Shown: one piece after another, positions 7,168-8,980 of the stretch
Layout of the letters: each line of letters starts with the position of its first letter
Position numbering within the stretch: position 1 is the stretch's first letter
Assembly: GCA_031553935.1 (NCBI GenBank)
Contig: JAVBKS010000057.1
Span: 1 to 8,980 of the forward strand
DNA length: 8,980 nucleotides
Origin: JAISDD01 sp031553935
Lineage (GTDB): Bacteria; Bacillota; Syntrophomonadia; Syntrophomonadales; Syntrophomonadaceae
Direction: 5' to 3'
Translations under genes and position numbers: made by a program
Notes under the pieces: generated by a model
What the model saw: only the letters and a program-made list of their open reading frames with translations
What the model was told of the DNA's origin: nothing
Databases searched by the model: none

Positions 7168-8310
7168 ATGAGAAGTATCATTCCTTATACTGAAGAACAT
7201 GAAATGTATCGGAAAGCAATTGCCTCTTTTATGGAAAAAGAAATTACTCCCAATTATGCTAAATGGGATGAGGAGGGGGTATTTCCAAAAGAGATATTCA
7301 AGAAAATGGGTGATAATGGTTATCTATGCACCTGGGCAGACGAAAAGTATGGTGGGGTAAGCGGTGATTTTTGGTATGACTATATCTTAAACGAAGAAAT
7401 GATGTCTGCTGGAGCCAACTGCTTGCCTCTTCCTCTCCACAGCAGTGTAGCAACACCTTATATTGATGCTTTTGGAAGCGATGCCCAAAAAGAACGGTGG
7501 CTACCGCAGTTAGTCAGCGGAGATATCACTATAGCATTAGCCATGACAGAACCAGGAGCTGGAAGTGATCTCATGGCAATGAGAGGCAGAGCTGTAAAGG
7601 ACGGGGACAGTTATATTCTAAATGGCTCTAAGACCTTTATAACCAATGCTGTTCATGCAGATATAACCATTGTTGCTATGAAAACTAATCCTGAGTTAGC
7701 TTACAAAGGAATTAGCCTATTTATTGTAGAAAAAGACACCCCCGGTTTTTCTACCGGAAAACCAATTCCGAAAATTGGTCTCCATGCCGGTGGTACCTCT
7801 GAGTTATTCTTTGAGGACTGTCGGGTTCCGGCAGAGAATCTGATTGGCAAGGAAGGCGCTGGCTTTCTGTACCTGATGCAAAAACTGCAGCAGGAAAGAG
7901 TACTCATTGCTGCTGGCAATGTGTATATGGCCCAGAAGTCACTTGATCTGGCTATGGAGTATGTTGAGCAAAGGCAATTATTTGGGAAGAAATTAAGCCA
8001 ATTTCAGAATACCCAATTCGTATTGGCAGAAATTGCAACCGAAATAGCATTAGGTCGTGCTTTCATAGAACAGGTAGCTTTGGGTCATTCGCAAGGAAAT
8101 AATGTAGTTAAGGAAGTTAGTATGGCTAAATATTGGCTATCGGAAATGAATCATCGAGCCGCCAGTCGTTGCTTACAACTTTTTGGCGGTTATGGCTACT
8201 GTACAGAATACGAAATTTCGCGTCAGTTCGTTGATTCTCGGGTGCAGAGCATTTTTGGCGGGGCTTCCGAAATTATGAAAGTCGTAATAGCTAAGGAAAT
8301 TGGCTTATAG
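7168..8310 (+). CDS. Acyl-CoA dehydrogenase, LCAD/isovaleryl-CoA dehydrogenase type, copy 3
   Basis: Complete 380-residue acyl-CoA dehydrogenase, close paralog of the pair at the window start. AAGGGGG (7151-7157) precedes the ATG, 22 nt after the hydratase. Motifs: AMTEPGAGSD 125-134, NGSKTFITN 152-160, QRQLFGKKL 268-276, LQLFGGYGY 336-344. The MCAD-type catalytic Glu is Gly364 (FGGASE), resembling the GGTNE of mammalian LCAD; Glu243 in QQER is the probable base. Copies 1 and 2 have Ala there, so this copy differs subtly. Pocket-region residues 78-98 (MMSAGANCLPLPL onward) are also distinct. Isoleucine codons are mostly ATT (17 of 27 by hand count) against ATA in copy 2, so the paralogs are not a very recent duplication or have had different histories. 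It probably acts with the adjacent hydratase and thiolases. Confidence 0.96.
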   Translation: MRSIIPYTEEHEMYRKAIASFMEKEITPNYAKWDEEGVFPKEIFKKMGDNGYLCTWADEKYGGVSGDFWYDYILNEEMMSAGANCLPLPLHSSVATPYIDAFGSDAQKERWLPQLVSGDITIALAMTEPGAGSDLMAMRGRAVKDGDSYILNGSKTFITNAVHADITIVAMKTNPELAYKGISLFIVEKDTPGFSTGKPIPKIGLHAGGTSELFFEDCRVPAENLIGKEGAGFLYLMQKLQQERVLIAAGNVYMAQKSLDLAMEYVEQRQLFGKKLSQFQNTQFVLAEIATEIALGRAFIEQVALGHSQGNNVVKEVSMAKYWLSEMNHRAASRCLQLFGGYGYCTEYEISRQFVDSRVQSIFGGASEIMKVVIAKEIGL

Positions 8311-8395
8311 TCAGTTACAGTTGTATTAAGATGCAAGAAGTTGCAGTGTGGCCATAAATATAGGCATTTAAGTTAACTGTGAGAGAAGGAGTAAT

Positions 8396-8980
8396 ATGTC
8401 AAAACAAGCAAACGATATAGTAGTAGTAGAATATGCCAGAACCCCATTTGATAAATTCTTAGGCATAACTGCCAATATGCATAGCATTCAATTTACCACC
8501 ATCATGTTAAAAGAACTCATTAAGAGATCAGGAATCAAGCCGGAGCAAGTAGATGAAATAAACTTAGGATCAGCCTACATGGCGGAGATGGCTATCGAGA
8601 ACAATATCCCTGCGCGCCAGGCATTAGAGCCGGCAGGATTCCCGGTAACAACCCTTTCAGCAACCATAGACCGCGCTTGTTGCTCATCCACCACCGCATT
8701 GCAGATAACCTGGAGAAATCTAAGAGGTGGTTACACGGATTTATCATTTACTATTGGAACCGACAATATGTCCAATGTGCCCTTGCTATTTGATCCCAAA
8801 CTCAGGCACAAAGGATTCCGCATGGGCGACTTTGTCTTAAAAGACAAATTAATGGCGATAGGTTATGGAGACAATGTAGTAGCATATGATGCCGGAAAAG
8901 TAGCAGTAGAGCACGGTGTCACCAGAGAAATGCAAGATGAATGGTCAGTAGGCAGCCATGAAAAATGGGGCAAAGCATTT
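8396..8980 (+). CDS. Thiolase family acyltransferase, copy 3 (3' truncated by window)
   Basis: An open frame of 195 codons runs from ATG 8396 to the window end without a stop. GAAGGAG at 8385-8391 is the ribosome binding site, with a rather short 4-nt gap. The N-terminus MSKQANDIVVVEYARTPFDKF aligns residue for residue with the other two thiolases, and nucleophile Cys95 sits in DRACCSSTTA as in copy 1. The segment ending YDAGKVAVEHGVTREMQD replaces the usual MGxTAENVA region, again as in the paralogs. The Asn, His and second Cys motifs would lie beyond the window, so activity cannot be judged. The 85-nt gap after dehydrogenase copy 3 is the largest in the operon and holds only a 5-bp hairpin (TGCAA/TTGCA, 8332-8345), so it is probably still cotranscribed. 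Expected full length is about 408 residues by analogy. Confidence 0.9.
   Translation, partial: MSKQANDIVVVEYARTPFDKFLGITANMHSIQFTTIMLKELIKRSGIKPEQVDEINLGSAYMAEMAIENNIPARQALEPAGFPVTTLSATIDRACCSSTTALQITWRNLRGGYTDLSFTIGTDNMSNVPLLFDPKLRHKGFRMGDFVLKDKLMAIGYGDNVVAYDAGKVAVEHGVTREMQDEWSVGSHEKWGKAF

Overview
The window holds one theme: fatty-acyl-CoA beta-oxidation enzymes, all on the + strand, with tandem paralogs. There are three acyl-CoA dehydrogenases of the LCAD/isovaleryl-CoA-dehydrogenase type (the first cut at its 5' end by the window), three thiolases (the last cut at its 3' end), one enoyl-CoA hydratase and one classical short-chain dehydrogenase/reductase (SDR). The AT-rich DNA, strong purine-rich ribosome binding sites (AAGGAGG, GAGGAGG, GGGGGAG), frequent ATA/AGA codons and a sigma-A-like promoter suggest a low-GC Firmicute. 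Several dehydrogenase and thiolase copies together are typical of fatty-acid-degrading, often anaerobic or syntrophic, Clostridia. This assignment is inference; no taxonomic marker gene is present.

Layout: (1) 1-2267, two tandem acyl-CoA dehydrogenases 37 nt apart, the tail of a transcription unit that begins upstream. (2) 2268-2543, a non-coding gap with one G+C-rich hairpin. (3) 2544-3296, a lone SDR followed by a terminator-like hairpin at 3348-3381. (4) 3297-3838, a 542-nt non-coding stretch with a good promoter candidate (TTGACT, 17 nt, TAAAAT) and AT-rich dyads. (5) 3839 to the window end, a probable operon of thiolase 1, thiolase 2, enoyl-CoA hydratase, acyl-CoA dehydrogenase and thiolase 3, with gaps of 34, 39, 22 and 85 nt.

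Together the genes can supply every step of a beta-oxidation turn: acyl-CoA to enoyl-CoA (dehydrogenases), hydration (hydratase), oxidation of the 3-hydroxyacyl-CoA (the SDR is the only candidate here) and thiolytic cleavage (thiolases). No acyl-CoA ligase, CoA-transferase, electron transfer flavoprotein, FadB/Hbd-type dehydrogenase or regulator is visible, so activation and electron disposal must be encoded elsewhere.

The most notable points are: all three dehydrogenases lack the C-terminal catalytic glutamate of MCAD/SCAD enzymes but keep a helix-G glutamate (Gln-Gln-Glu-Arg); the thiolases share several departures from the textbook acetyltransferase motifs and differ from each other around the active site; and hand-counted isoleucine codons differ sharply between two adjacent dehydrogenase paralogs. 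I see no mobile element, CRISPR array, tRNA, rRNA or defence gene. The window reads as an expanded metabolic cluster rather than a new kind of system.
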